A stretch of 30,536 nt of DNA, taken from contig CAMLFP010000014.1 in assembly GCA_946479335.1 (NCBI GenBank), forward strand, positions 1 through 30,536, given 5' to 3'. The translations under genes and the position numbers were made by a program. The notes beneath the pieces are model-generated. The model ran no database searches. It had not been told where the DNA came from and saw nothing but the letters and a program-made list of their open reading frames with translations. Position 1 is the stretch's first letter. The number at the start of each line of letters is the position of its first letter. Of this stretch, positions 8,477-16,061 are shown piece by piece. The stretch is from an uncultured Archangium sp. GTDB lineage: Bacteria; Myxococcota; Myxococcia; Myxococcales; Myxococcaceae.

Positions 8477-9391
8477 CTACGGCGTCGCCAGCGCGTGGAG
8501 CACCGGCTTCGCCTTCTCCACGTCGGCCTCGTGCTTGAGCACCAGGTTCAAGGTCTGCGCGACCAGCTCCGCCGACAGCGTGTCGGCGTTGAGCAACACC
8601 AGCGCCTGCGCCCAGTCGAGCGTCTCGGCGATCGACGGCGCCTTCTTGAGCTCCATGCGGCGCAGCTTGCCCACCGCCGTCACCACCTGCTCGCTGAGCT
8701 TCTCCGGCACGCCGGGGAGCCGCGCGCGCACGATGGCCAGCTCGCGCTCCCGCGCCGGGTAGTCGATGAAGAGGTGCAGGCAGCGGCGCTTCAGCGCGTC
8801 TGAGAGCTCGCGCGCGTTGTTCGACGTCAACACCACCCGCGGCGTGTGCTTCGCCTTGAGCGTCCCCAGCTCCGGCACCGTCACCGCGTTCTCCGCCAGC
8901 ACCTCGAGGAGGAAGGCTTCGAACTCCGGGTCGGCCTTGTCGATCTCGTCGATCAGCAGCACCGCCGGCCGCTCACTCAACAGCGCCTTCAAGATGGGGC
9001 GGGGCAGCAGGAAGCGCTGAGAGAAGAACACCGCGTCGCTCTGCGCGACCCGCTCCGCGGCTTCTTCGATGGTCGTGGCGCCCGCCATCAGCTCGCCGAC
9101 CTTGTCCTTGAGCAGCTGGGTGTACAGCAGCTGCTTGGCGTACTCCCACTCGTAGAGCGCCTTCGACTCGTCGAGGCCCTCGTAGCACTGCAGCCGCACC
9201 AGCTCGCGGCCGAGGCTGGAGGCCAGCGCGCGGGCGAACTCCGTCTTGCCGACGCCCGCCGGGCCTTCGATCAGCACCGGCTTCTCGAGCCGATCCATCA
9301 GGAAGGCGGCGGTCGAGATGTCTTTCGACGGGAGGTACTGCACGGCCGCGAGCTTCTGCGACGCGTCGTCGATGCTGGCGAAGGCACTCAT
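8477..9391 (-). CDS. CoxD/MoxR-type AAA+ ATPase
   Basis: The protein is 304 residues from the ATG at 9389-9391. A start four codons upstream (9403) is also possible; longer versions run into a non-conserved extension. Walker A is EGPAGVGKTE (G43-T50) and Walker B is AVLLIDEIDKAD (~144-153). Sensor I is VVLTSNNARELSDALKRRC with its Asn and Arg. The stretch RLQCYEGLDESKALYEWEYAKQLL is characteristic of the CoxD branch of MoxR ATPases. These act as chaperone-like motors in metallocofactor maturation, for example of CO dehydrogenase, normally together with a VWA-domain partner such as CoxE. No VWA gene or molybdenum hydroxylase gene lies in this window, so the client is unknown. It ends tail-to-tail against the exported-protein gene. 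Confidence 0.9.
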   Translation of the reverse strand: MSAFASIDDASQKLAAVQYLPSKDISTAAFLMDRLEKPVLIEGPAGVGKTEFARALASSLGRELVRLQCYEGLDESKALYEWEYAKQLLYTQLLKDKVGELMAGATTIEEAAERVAQSDAVFFSQRFLLPRPILKALLSERPAVLLIDEIDKADPEFEAFLLEVLAENAVTVPELGTLKAKHTPRVVLTSNNARELSDALKRRCLHLFIDYPARERELAIVRARLPGVPEKLSEQVVTAVGKLRRMELKKAPSIAETLDWAQALVLLNADTLSAELVAQTLNLVLKHEADVEKAKPVLHALATP

Positions 9392-9530
9392 GAGAAACCC
9401 CATAGCACCGTTGGTTCCCTGACACGGTTGCCATGGCACGCGCGCCGCGATCGGCCGCGCACGCCCCGGCATCAGAGGGAGCGCGCGCCCGGCACGCGCA
9501 CTGCATTCATCGCCGGACGAGGGCAAGAAC

Positions 9531-9743
9531 GTGACGACGCTGCGCGTGGTGATGCTGGTGATGATGACGGTGCTCCCCGGCGGCTTCGTGCTGCTGGCCG
9601 CGTGGCTCTACGCGCGCGCCGTCGTCACGCAGATGCACGCGCTGGAGGGGAGTGATCGCATGGTGCGCGCGGTGCGCACCGTTCGCGTCCGTCAGGTGCT
9701 GTCGGAAGCCCGGCAGCTCACCCGCCAGGCACCACGCCGCTGA
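9531..9743 (+). CDS. Putative small single-pass membrane protein
   Basis: This 70-residue ORF starts at GTG 9531, with GACGAGGGC about 8 bases upstream as a modest ribosome binding site. Residues ~5-29 (VVMLVMMTVLPGGFVLLAAWLYARA) form one convincing hydrophobic helix. The rest is basic (many Arg), suggesting a cytoplasmic tail. Third-position GC is high, as in neighbouring genes. The end overlaps the 3' end of the convergent lipoprotein gene by 26 bases. It resembles no family I know. It may be a real small membrane protein or chance coding in GC-rich DNA. Confidence 0.42.
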   Translation: MTTLRVVMLVMMTVLPGGFVLLAAWLYARAVVTQMHALEGSDRMVRAVRTVRVRQVLSEARQLTRQAPRR

Positions 9744-12258
9744 CGATGGTCTGGAGGTCGAGGCCGCCGGTGTAGCCGTAGCTCACGTAGGAGTCGTAGC
9801 CGTAGACGGTGACGCCGGCGCCGGGCACCACGGTCTGACCGGCCTGGGCCGTCACCTCGACGGTGTGCGTGCCGGTGCCGACCCAGACGTTCTTCCACTT
9901 GAAGGTGCTGGTGCCGATGGCGGTGAAGCCGGTCACCGAGACCCCGTCGACCTTCACGTCGGCCACCTTGCTGCCGTCGATGGCGAGGCCCAGGTAGTTG
10001 TCTTTCAAGCCGGTCGACGCCAACACGGTGTAGCGCGCGCGCCACTGCTCGATCGGCGGCAGCAACACCATCGACGGGTCACCCTGCTGCGGGCCGTTGG
10101 GCGGGAGGCTGGTGGCGGTGACCGACGGGCCCTCGCCGGGGAAGAACTGCGCCACGGCGATGGGGTTGTTGGCGCTGATGGTGAAGGCCTGCGTGGCGGT
10201 GAACTCGATGTGCCTGCCGGGGCCCAGGGTGCAGGTGCCGGCGGCCAGCGTGCCGGAGGTGCAGGCGCTGCCCGCGATCTGCGTGCCCGCGTTCGCCGGG
10301 TTGAGGGTGAGGGTGGTGGTGACGCCCGCGACGATCTTGAACTGGTCGGGCTTCTGGTTCGCGGAGGGGATGGTGTTGTCTTTGAGGCGCAGCGGGTTGC
10401 TGGGCACCGCGACGAAGTTCTTCCCCCAGGTGTCGAAGGGGAAGAGCATCTCCTCGACGTGGTCGCAGGCGGTCCAGTTGTAGGGCACCTGGTAGCACGA
10501 CGACGACGCGAACACCGCGACCGGCTTGTTGGTGGTGATGATCGAGCCCGTGGGGTCGTTGTTGGTGCGGCACAGCTGGTTGGAGCCCGAGAGCGTGGTG
10601 CACTCCGCGTTGGTGCCGCCGTTGGCCGAAGCCACCTGCAACACGTCGTAGCTGTTGAGCGTGAAGTCGTAGCCGCCGTCGACCGCCATCGCCACCACCC
10701 CGGTGCCGGCCTTGGTGATGGCCGTCGACGTCACGTGCACCGTGGTGCCGTCTTGCGAGGCGACGATGGAGTACACGCCGGGGCTCGGCGTGCCAGCCCA
10801 CGTGCTGTGGTCGGGCGTCAGCGCGACGTACGAGGTCCCCAGGATGTGCGCGGGGAGCAGCAGCGAGGCGTCGTTGGAGTAGCTGTTGTAGCTGCAGCGC
10901 TTGCCCGAGGAGGTCTGCACGCAGGTGCCCGGGTTCTGCGAGCCCAGCGCGCAGCTGATCGAGTCGTAGCCGTCGTACTCGTTGCAGGTGCAGGTGGTGG
11001 TGCCCACCGCGGCGGTGCAGGTCTTGTTGGAGACGTGCGAGGCGTCGACCGGGTTGAACTGGTACACGGTGACCGGCTTGGTCGATGAGAGGCGGTAGGC
11101 GATGCGGCTGAGGCCGGAGTTCGAGTCGCCGACGTCGACCGTCGAGGGGCTGATCGAGAACCACGGCACCGCGATCTTCACCAGCCCGCGCGTGGCGGGG
11201 TCGTTCTTCCCGGGCACCGTGACCGTCTTCACCGTCACCACCGACGAGCCGTTGAAGCGGCGCACCGTCACCGTGGCCGGGGAGATCGACTGGTTGGTCA
11301 CCACGTACACGAAGTCGCTGTCGCCGGTGCCGACGCCGCCGGTGATCCGCCCCTTGAAGAGCGTATCGACCGAGTTGTCGGGGATCATCGACCAGTAGTC
11401 ACAGCCGAAGTAGCTGTGCGCCGCGACCGCGTCGGCGCACTCGTCGAGGCACACGCCGCTCACGCACTCCGCGGTGCCCGCGTCGAGCATCGCCACACAG
11501 TCGTTCTGCACCCACGCGCCGGTCGCGCCGCAGGTCTGCTGCACGGTGCTCGACGCGCAGGCCAGCGCGCCAGGCACGCACGCGGGCGGGTGGCACTGCG
11601 GGCCATTCGCGCCGGTCTCGCACTGCCGGGTGATGCAGGTGCCGTCGAAGTTGTCGCCGGCCGGGGCGTACGCCGTGGCGCGCGTCTCGTCGGTGGTGCG
11701 CTCGCACTCCTCGACGGTGTCGTTGGCGGCGTTGCAGCGGCGATCGCCCAGGGTGCACTCGTCGCACTCGCCATCGACGCACGCCGCGGTGGCCGCGCAG
11801 GTGATGGTGCGCCAGGCGCTGCCGTCGTCGAGGCACACCTCGGCGGTGGTGGTGTCGGCGCCGCAGCGACGCGTCCCCGGGCGGCAGGCGAGGCACTGCT
11901 CATTTTCACAATACCCGTCGGGCTGCGCGCACACCTCGCTGGTCACGAAGACGCCCGCGTCGGAGCAGGACTGCAGCGTGGTGGCGTCGGCGGAGCAGCG
12001 CACCGCGCCCTCCGTGCAGGGTGTGAGGTCGGGGCCCGCGTCAACCGGCGGGGGCTTCGGCTCACAGGTGCCGAACAGGAGGTTGCAGCGCTCACCCGTC
12101 TGACAGTCACCGTCGCGGTTGCAGACGAAGCGGCAGCTGCCGTTGACGAGGTGCTCGTTCTCTCCACAGACGGGGCCTGCGTCGACCACCTGGTGGGTCT
12201 TGACGCGCTCGCAACCGGCGACGGCGACGAGCAACAGAATCAGGCTGAGAACGCGCAT
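9718..12258 (-). CDS. Large Cys-rich lipoprotein with IgGFc-binding-like region
   Basis: The protein is 846 residues from the ATG at 12256-12258, chosen because GGAG lies 8 bases upstream; a GTG three codons earlier is weaker. The N-terminus MRVLSLILLLVAVAGC is a lipoprotein signal peptide with lipobox VAGC and lipidated C16. Residues ~16-310 are cysteine-rich and contain several degenerate modules of the form C-x2-G-x2-RC-x-A/D-x-T-x5-C-x-D/E-x-G-x-W-x4-C. Residues ~310-840 are rich in Ser/Thr/Val/Gly beta strands (ISPATVTVRRFNG, KPVAVFASSSCYQVP, NPIAVAQFFPGEG). This resembles the IgGFc-binding N-terminal family common in myxobacterial surface proteins. It is probably anchored in the outer membrane and exposed or periplasmic. 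It lies 62 bases downstream of the AglZ/FrzS-like gene on the same strand. Ligand unknown. Confidence 0.85.
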   Translation of the reverse strand: MRVLSLILLLVAVAGCERVKTHQVVDAGPVCGENEHLVNGSCRFVCNRDGDCQTGERCNLLFGTCEPKPPPVDAGPDLTPCTEGAVRCSADATTLQSCSDAGVFVTSEVCAQPDGYCENEQCLACRPGTRRCGADTTTAEVCLDDGSAWRTITCAATAACVDGECDECTLGDRRCNAANDTVEECERTTDETRATAYAPAGDNFDGTCITRQCETGANGPQCHPPACVPGALACASSTVQQTCGATGAWVQNDCVAMLDAGTAECVSGVCLDECADAVAAHSYFGCDYWSMIPDNSVDTLFKGRITGGVGTGDSDFVYVVTNQSISPATVTVRRFNGSSVVTVKTVTVPGKNDPATRGLVKIAVPWFSISPSTVDVGDSNSGLSRIAYRLSSTKPVTVYQFNPVDASHVSNKTCTAAVGTTTCTCNEYDGYDSISCALGSQNPGTCVQTSSGKRCSYNSYSNDASLLLPAHILGTSYVALTPDHSTWAGTPSPGVYSIVASQDGTTVHVTSTAITKAGTGVVAMAVDGGYDFTLNSYDVLQVASANGGTNAECTTLSGSNQLCRTNNDPTGSIITTNKPVAVFASSSCYQVPYNWTACDHVEEMLFPFDTWGKNFVAVPSNPLRLKDNTIPSANQKPDQFKIVAGVTTTLTLNPANAGTQIAGSACTSGTLAAGTCTLGPGRHIEFTATQAFTISANNPIAVAQFFPGEGPSVTATSLPPNGPQQGDPSMVLLPPIEQWRARYTVLASTGLKDNYLGLAIDGSKVADVKVDGVSVTGFTAIGTSTFKWKNVWVGTGTHTVEVTAQAGQTVVPGAGVTVYGYDSYVSYGYTGGLDLQTIVSGVVPGG

Positions 12259-12320
12259 GCCATGCACTCCAGAGGTGGAGCGCGGTCTCTAGACGAAAAG
12301 TGCGCTCGTGTGCGAGGGGC

Positions 12321-15300
12321 TTATGACTCGCCGAGGTTGTCGATGAGAGAGGTGAAGTCGTCCTCATCGGAAGGGGGCGTGTTGGCGGGCATGACCATGG
12401 TGCGCTCCTCGCGCTCGACGGTCTTCTTGGGCGCGGCGGCGCTGATGGCGGGCAGCTTGGCAGCAGGCGCCGCGGGCCGGGCGGCGGGCGCGGGGCGGGC
12501 AGGGGCCGCGGGCGCCTTCGCCGCCTCGGGGATGGGGTTGACCCCCGTCGGCGGTTCGTCGTCGGCGCCGAGCGAGGCGGCGATGCTGGAGGCCGCGGGC
12601 TTCGCGGCGCCGGGCTTGAAGGCCTGGGTGGTGCTGGTCGCCGCGCCCGCGGGCTTGTTCTTGTAGCGGGCCAGCTCCAGCTCGACGACCTTGAGCTGCT
12701 TGCTCTTCTCCTGCACGGCCTCCTGCAGGCGCTTGACCTCCTGCTGCTTGACCTGCTCGCGGCGATCGAGCTCCGCCTTCTGCTTGGCGGTGAGATCCTC
12801 GAGGTCCTTCTGGTGCTTGGCGCGCTCCTGCGCGGCGGCGGCCAGCTTGTTGGCGGCGTCGTTGGCCTTCGCCTCCGCGGCGGAGACCTTCGCCTGGAGC
12901 TCCTTCTCCGCGCGGCTGGAGGCGGCCTTGCTGCCCTCGGCGGCCTGCGTGAGCTCCTGCACCTGACGCTGGCGCTGCGCGAGCTGCGCCTGCGCCTCCT
13001 TGAGCCGGGTCTCCATCTCTCCCAGCTTCGACTGCATCTCCTGCTGCACCTGCGCGATGCGCTGCTCGGCCTTCTGCGCGCGGCCGCCCAGCTCGTCGTG
13101 GGCCTTCTTGGCGGCGGCCTTCTCCTGGGCCAGCGCCTGCTGCGTCTCCTGGATGCGGGCGTTGGCCTGCTGCTGGGCGGTCTGCGCCTGCGAGCGCGCC
13201 TGATCGCGCTCCTGCGCGGTGTGCTGCGCCAGGTCGTGCGCCTTCTTGAGCTCGGCCTGCTTCGCGGCGAGCTCCTTCTTGGTGGCGTCGAGCTGCTGAC
13301 CGGTCTCGGTCATGCGCGCGGTGAGCTCGTCGGTCTTCTTCTTCGACTCCTCGAAGAGCGACTTGAGCTTGCCCTCGAGCTGCTTGGCGGTCTCGGCCTT
13401 GGCGGCGGCGTCGCGCGTGAGCTGCTCGACCTGCCGCGTCTTCTCCTGCTGCAGGGCGGTGAGCTTGCGCAGCGTGTCGGCCAGCTCCTTCGACTTCGCG
13501 GCGAGGTCGTTCTGCAGCAGCTCCTCGCGGCGCGTGGCCTCCTCGGTGGAGGTGGCGATGCGATCTTCGAGGTTCTGGCGCGCGTCTTCCGCCTGCGCGA
13601 GGCGGGCGTTGAGCTGCGTGAGCTCCGCGACGCGGGCGCCGAGCTCCTGCTTGTGCGCTTGCAGCTGCTCGTGCGCGTCCTCCAGCTGCTCCTTGTGGGA
13701 GGTGAGCTCGGTGGTGAGGTCCTGGTGGCGGGCCGCGGCCTGCGCGAGCTGCGCGCTGCTCTCCTGCTGGAGCGCGTTGTGCGCCTGGTTGAGCGCCTCG
13801 TAGTTGCCGTTGAGCTCGGCGTGCTCGGCCTCGAGCTGCCCCTTGGCGGCCTCGGTCTGGCGGAAGAGGCCGGTGATGCGCTCGATCTCGTTGCGCGCGG
13901 CCGACAGCTCGCTGTTGCGCTGATCGCGCTCGGCGCGGGTCTGGTTGAGCTCGGTGCTGCGCTGCTCGAGCTGCTCCTCGGTGGAGTTGAGCGTCTCCTG
14001 CGTCTGCAGCAGCGCCTTCTGGGTCTCCTCCAGGCTCAGCGTCAGCCGCTGCACGTTGGCGGTGAGCTGGGTGATCTCGTTGCCGCGCGCCTCCAGCTCC
14101 TGCTTGAGCGCGCTCACCTCGCCGTCGCGCTCGGCGATGGTCTGCGTCGCGGCGGAGAAGCGCTCCTCGAGATCGGCGAGCCGGGTGCCCTTGTCGCTGA
14201 CGTCGGCGTTGAGCGCGTCGATCTGGCCCTGGCGGTCGGCCAGCGTGGCCTCGTGCACGGCGATGGTCTGCGTCGCGGTGTCGAGCTGCCCGGTGAGCTC
14301 GGTGATGCGGCCGTTGGCGTTGCCCAGCTCCTCGGTCAGCTCGGCCTCGCGGTCGGCGAGCGCGGCCTTGGCGGCCTCGACTTCGCCTTCCAGCTCGCCG
14401 ATGCGCTCCAGCTTGCCCTGGATCTCCGACTGGAGTTCGGCCTCGGTGCGATCCTTCTTCTCGACGGTCTCCGCGAGCTCCGTCTCGAGCTGGGAGATGC
14501 GCCCGTCGCGCCCCTGCAGCTGCTGGTGGAGCGCTTCTTCTGACGACTGCTTCTCCTGCCCGAGGTGCTCGAGGTTCGCCTTGAGGTCGGCGATCTCACC
14601 CTCGAGGTTGCCCTGCAGCTCGGAGGCCTTCGTCTTGGTGTCGGAGAGCTCGGCGCGGAGCTGATCACCCTCGGCGTCGCTGCGCTGCGCGTGCTCTTGC
14701 GCGAGGCGGAGCTTGCTCTCGAGGTCCATCACCGTCGAGTCGCGCTCCTCCTGGTTCTTCTGCAGCGCCTCGTTGAGGGCGGCGAGGTTGCCTTCGTACT
14801 CGGCGTACTTCGCGTCGCGCTCGGCGACGGTGTCGGTGTGGAGGTTCTTCTGCTCCTCGTGCGCGGCGTTGAGCTCCGCGAGCGCGGTGTCGCGCGCCTG
14901 CACGGTGGTCTGCAGCTCCTTCTCCTTCACCTCGAACTCGAGGGTGGCGAGCTGGTAGTCCTTCTCGAGCTGCTCGTATTCCTTGCGGGCCTGCTCGAGC
15001 TCCTGCTGCTTGCGGGCGATCTCGTCTTCGAGGTTGCTCTTCTCGCGGCGGAGGACGTTGACCTCCTTCTCCTTGCCGGAGACGACCTCGATGACCTCCT
15101 TCTCGCCGATGAACTTCTGGAGCAGCAGCTCTTCGACCTGCTTGCCGTGCTCGCGCTCCTTGTCGATGAGCGTGTTCTGCGAGTCGTTCAGGCGCCGGGT
15201 GAGATCGTCACCCTGCATCTTGAGGCCCTGGATCTCGACGTCCTTCTCGTTGAGGCGGTCTTCGACCGAGAGCAGCTCGCGTTCGCGCACGCTCCAGATC

Positions 15301-16010
15301 TCGGAGATGCGCGCGATCTGCGCTTCGCGCGACTTGAGCTCGTCACGGAGGATCTGGATCTTGCCCTCCGGCGTGCCCATCGCGTCGCGGCGGGCCGGCT
15401 TGCGCACCTCGCGCGACTCGGCCAGCAGCTCGGTCTTTCGGTCGGCGATGGAGCCGAACGCGCGATCGAGGAACGACTTGTCTTCATCGGTGAGCGCGCT
15501 GCGCCGTTCACGCTTCGGCAGCTTCGGCGGGCCACCGGTGCGCAGCGGCGGCGGGGCGGCGGTCTGCGATTCAGCGGGCCCTTGCGTCAGCGCCTGATCG
15601 AGCGCGCCGTCCATCTCGTCGGTGGCCGACGGAGACCCGGGCGGGATGATCTGGTTCGCCAGGCCGGCGAGCGCGCCCATCTCGAAGGGGATGGCGAGGT
15701 AGCCGTGCGCGGCGTTCGGGCTGCTGGCGTGCTGCTGCAGCGCCTCCGGGCCGGAGTCGGACGAGAGGAGGATGATGGCGATGTTCGGCCCGAAGCGCCC
15801 CTTGCGGATGTTGCCGCACACCACGAAGCCGCTCTGATCAGGGAGCTCGGCCCGCAGCACGACGAGATCCGGCCGGCGCTTCTCCAGCTCGCGCTGCGCG
15901 TCGCCCGCGGTCGCGGCAAGGCTGGTCTGGTACCCGATTCCCTTCAGCTCGGAGGCAAGGGAGAGGGCGAAATCATTCTGGCTTTCAACGATGAGTGCTC
16001 GGCGCTCCAC
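12321..16010 (-). CDS. AglZ/FrzS-like protein: pseudo-receiver plus very long coiled coil
   Basis: This 1229-residue protein starts with GTG at 16008-16010. Residues 1-~122 form a receiver fold (MERRALIVESQNDFA...PDLVVLRAELPDQSGFVVC). The phosphoacceptor position is R53 and the conserved Lys position is I107 (LAIPF), so it cannot be phosphorylated in the usual way. Residues ~185-1120 are almost continuous heptad-rich, Glu/Gln/Lys/Ala coiled coil. The C-terminus is a Pro/Ala-rich linker ending in an acidic tail (PSDEDDFTSLIDNLGES). This is the layout of Myxococcus xanthus FrzS and the larger AglZ, which localise at cell poles and organise social and adventurous motility. Total length is closer to AglZ. 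It lies between a glycosyltransferase gene and a surface lipoprotein gene, which fits a surface/motility role. Orthology to AglZ rather than a paralogue is not settled. Confidence 0.82.
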   Translation of the reverse strand: MERRALIVESQNDFALSLASELKGIGYQTSLAATAGDAQRELEKRRPDLVVLRAELPDQSGFVVCGNIRKGRFGPNIAIILLSSDSGPEALQQHASSPNAAHGYLAIPFEMGALAGLANQIIPPGSPSATDEMDGALDQALTQGPAESQTAAPPPLRTGGPPKLPKRERRSALTDEDKSFLDRAFGSIADRKTELLAESREVRKPARRDAMGTPEGKIQILRDELKSREAQIARISEIWSVRERELLSVEDRLNEKDVEIQGLKMQGDDLTRRLNDSQNTLIDKEREHGKQVEELLLQKFIGEKEVIEVVSGKEKEVNVLRREKSNLEDEIARKQQELEQARKEYEQLEKDYQLATLEFEVKEKELQTTVQARDTALAELNAAHEEQKNLHTDTVAERDAKYAEYEGNLAALNEALQKNQEERDSTVMDLESKLRLAQEHAQRSDAEGDQLRAELSDTKTKASELQGNLEGEIADLKANLEHLGQEKQSSEEALHQQLQGRDGRISQLETELAETVEKKDRTEAELQSEIQGKLERIGELEGEVEAAKAALADREAELTEELGNANGRITELTGQLDTATQTIAVHEATLADRQGQIDALNADVSDKGTRLADLEERFSAATQTIAERDGEVSALKQELEARGNEITQLTANVQRLTLSLEETQKALLQTQETLNSTEEQLEQRSTELNQTRAERDQRNSELSAARNEIERITGLFRQTEAAKGQLEAEHAELNGNYEALNQAHNALQQESSAQLAQAAARHQDLTTELTSHKEQLEDAHEQLQAHKQELGARVAELTQLNARLAQAEDARQNLEDRIATSTEEATRREELLQNDLAAKSKELADTLRKLTALQQEKTRQVEQLTRDAAAKAETAKQLEGKLKSLFEESKKKTDELTARMTETGQQLDATKKELAAKQAELKKAHDLAQHTAQERDQARSQAQTAQQQANARIQETQQALAQEKAAAKKAHDELGGRAQKAEQRIAQVQQEMQSKLGEMETRLKEAQAQLAQRQRQVQELTQAAEGSKAASSRAEKELQAKVSAAEAKANDAANKLAAAAQERAKHQKDLEDLTAKQKAELDRREQVKQQEVKRLQEAVQEKSKQLKVVELELARYKNKPAGAATSTTQAFKPGAAKPAASSIAASLGADDEPPTGVNPIPEAAKAPAAPARPAPAARPAAPAAKLPAISAAAPKKTVEREERTMVMPANTPPSDEDDFTSLIDNLGES

Positions 16011-16061
16011 GTGTCCACTCTGCTACGGCGCGCACGGCGGGTAAACCGAAGATGATCAGGG

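Noticed and set aside
9404..9530. Possible sigma54 site (TGGCACG near 9434) in the gap before the small membrane protein
   Set aside because: The -24-like TGGCAC has no properly spaced TTGC -12 element, and the base composition makes chance matches likely.
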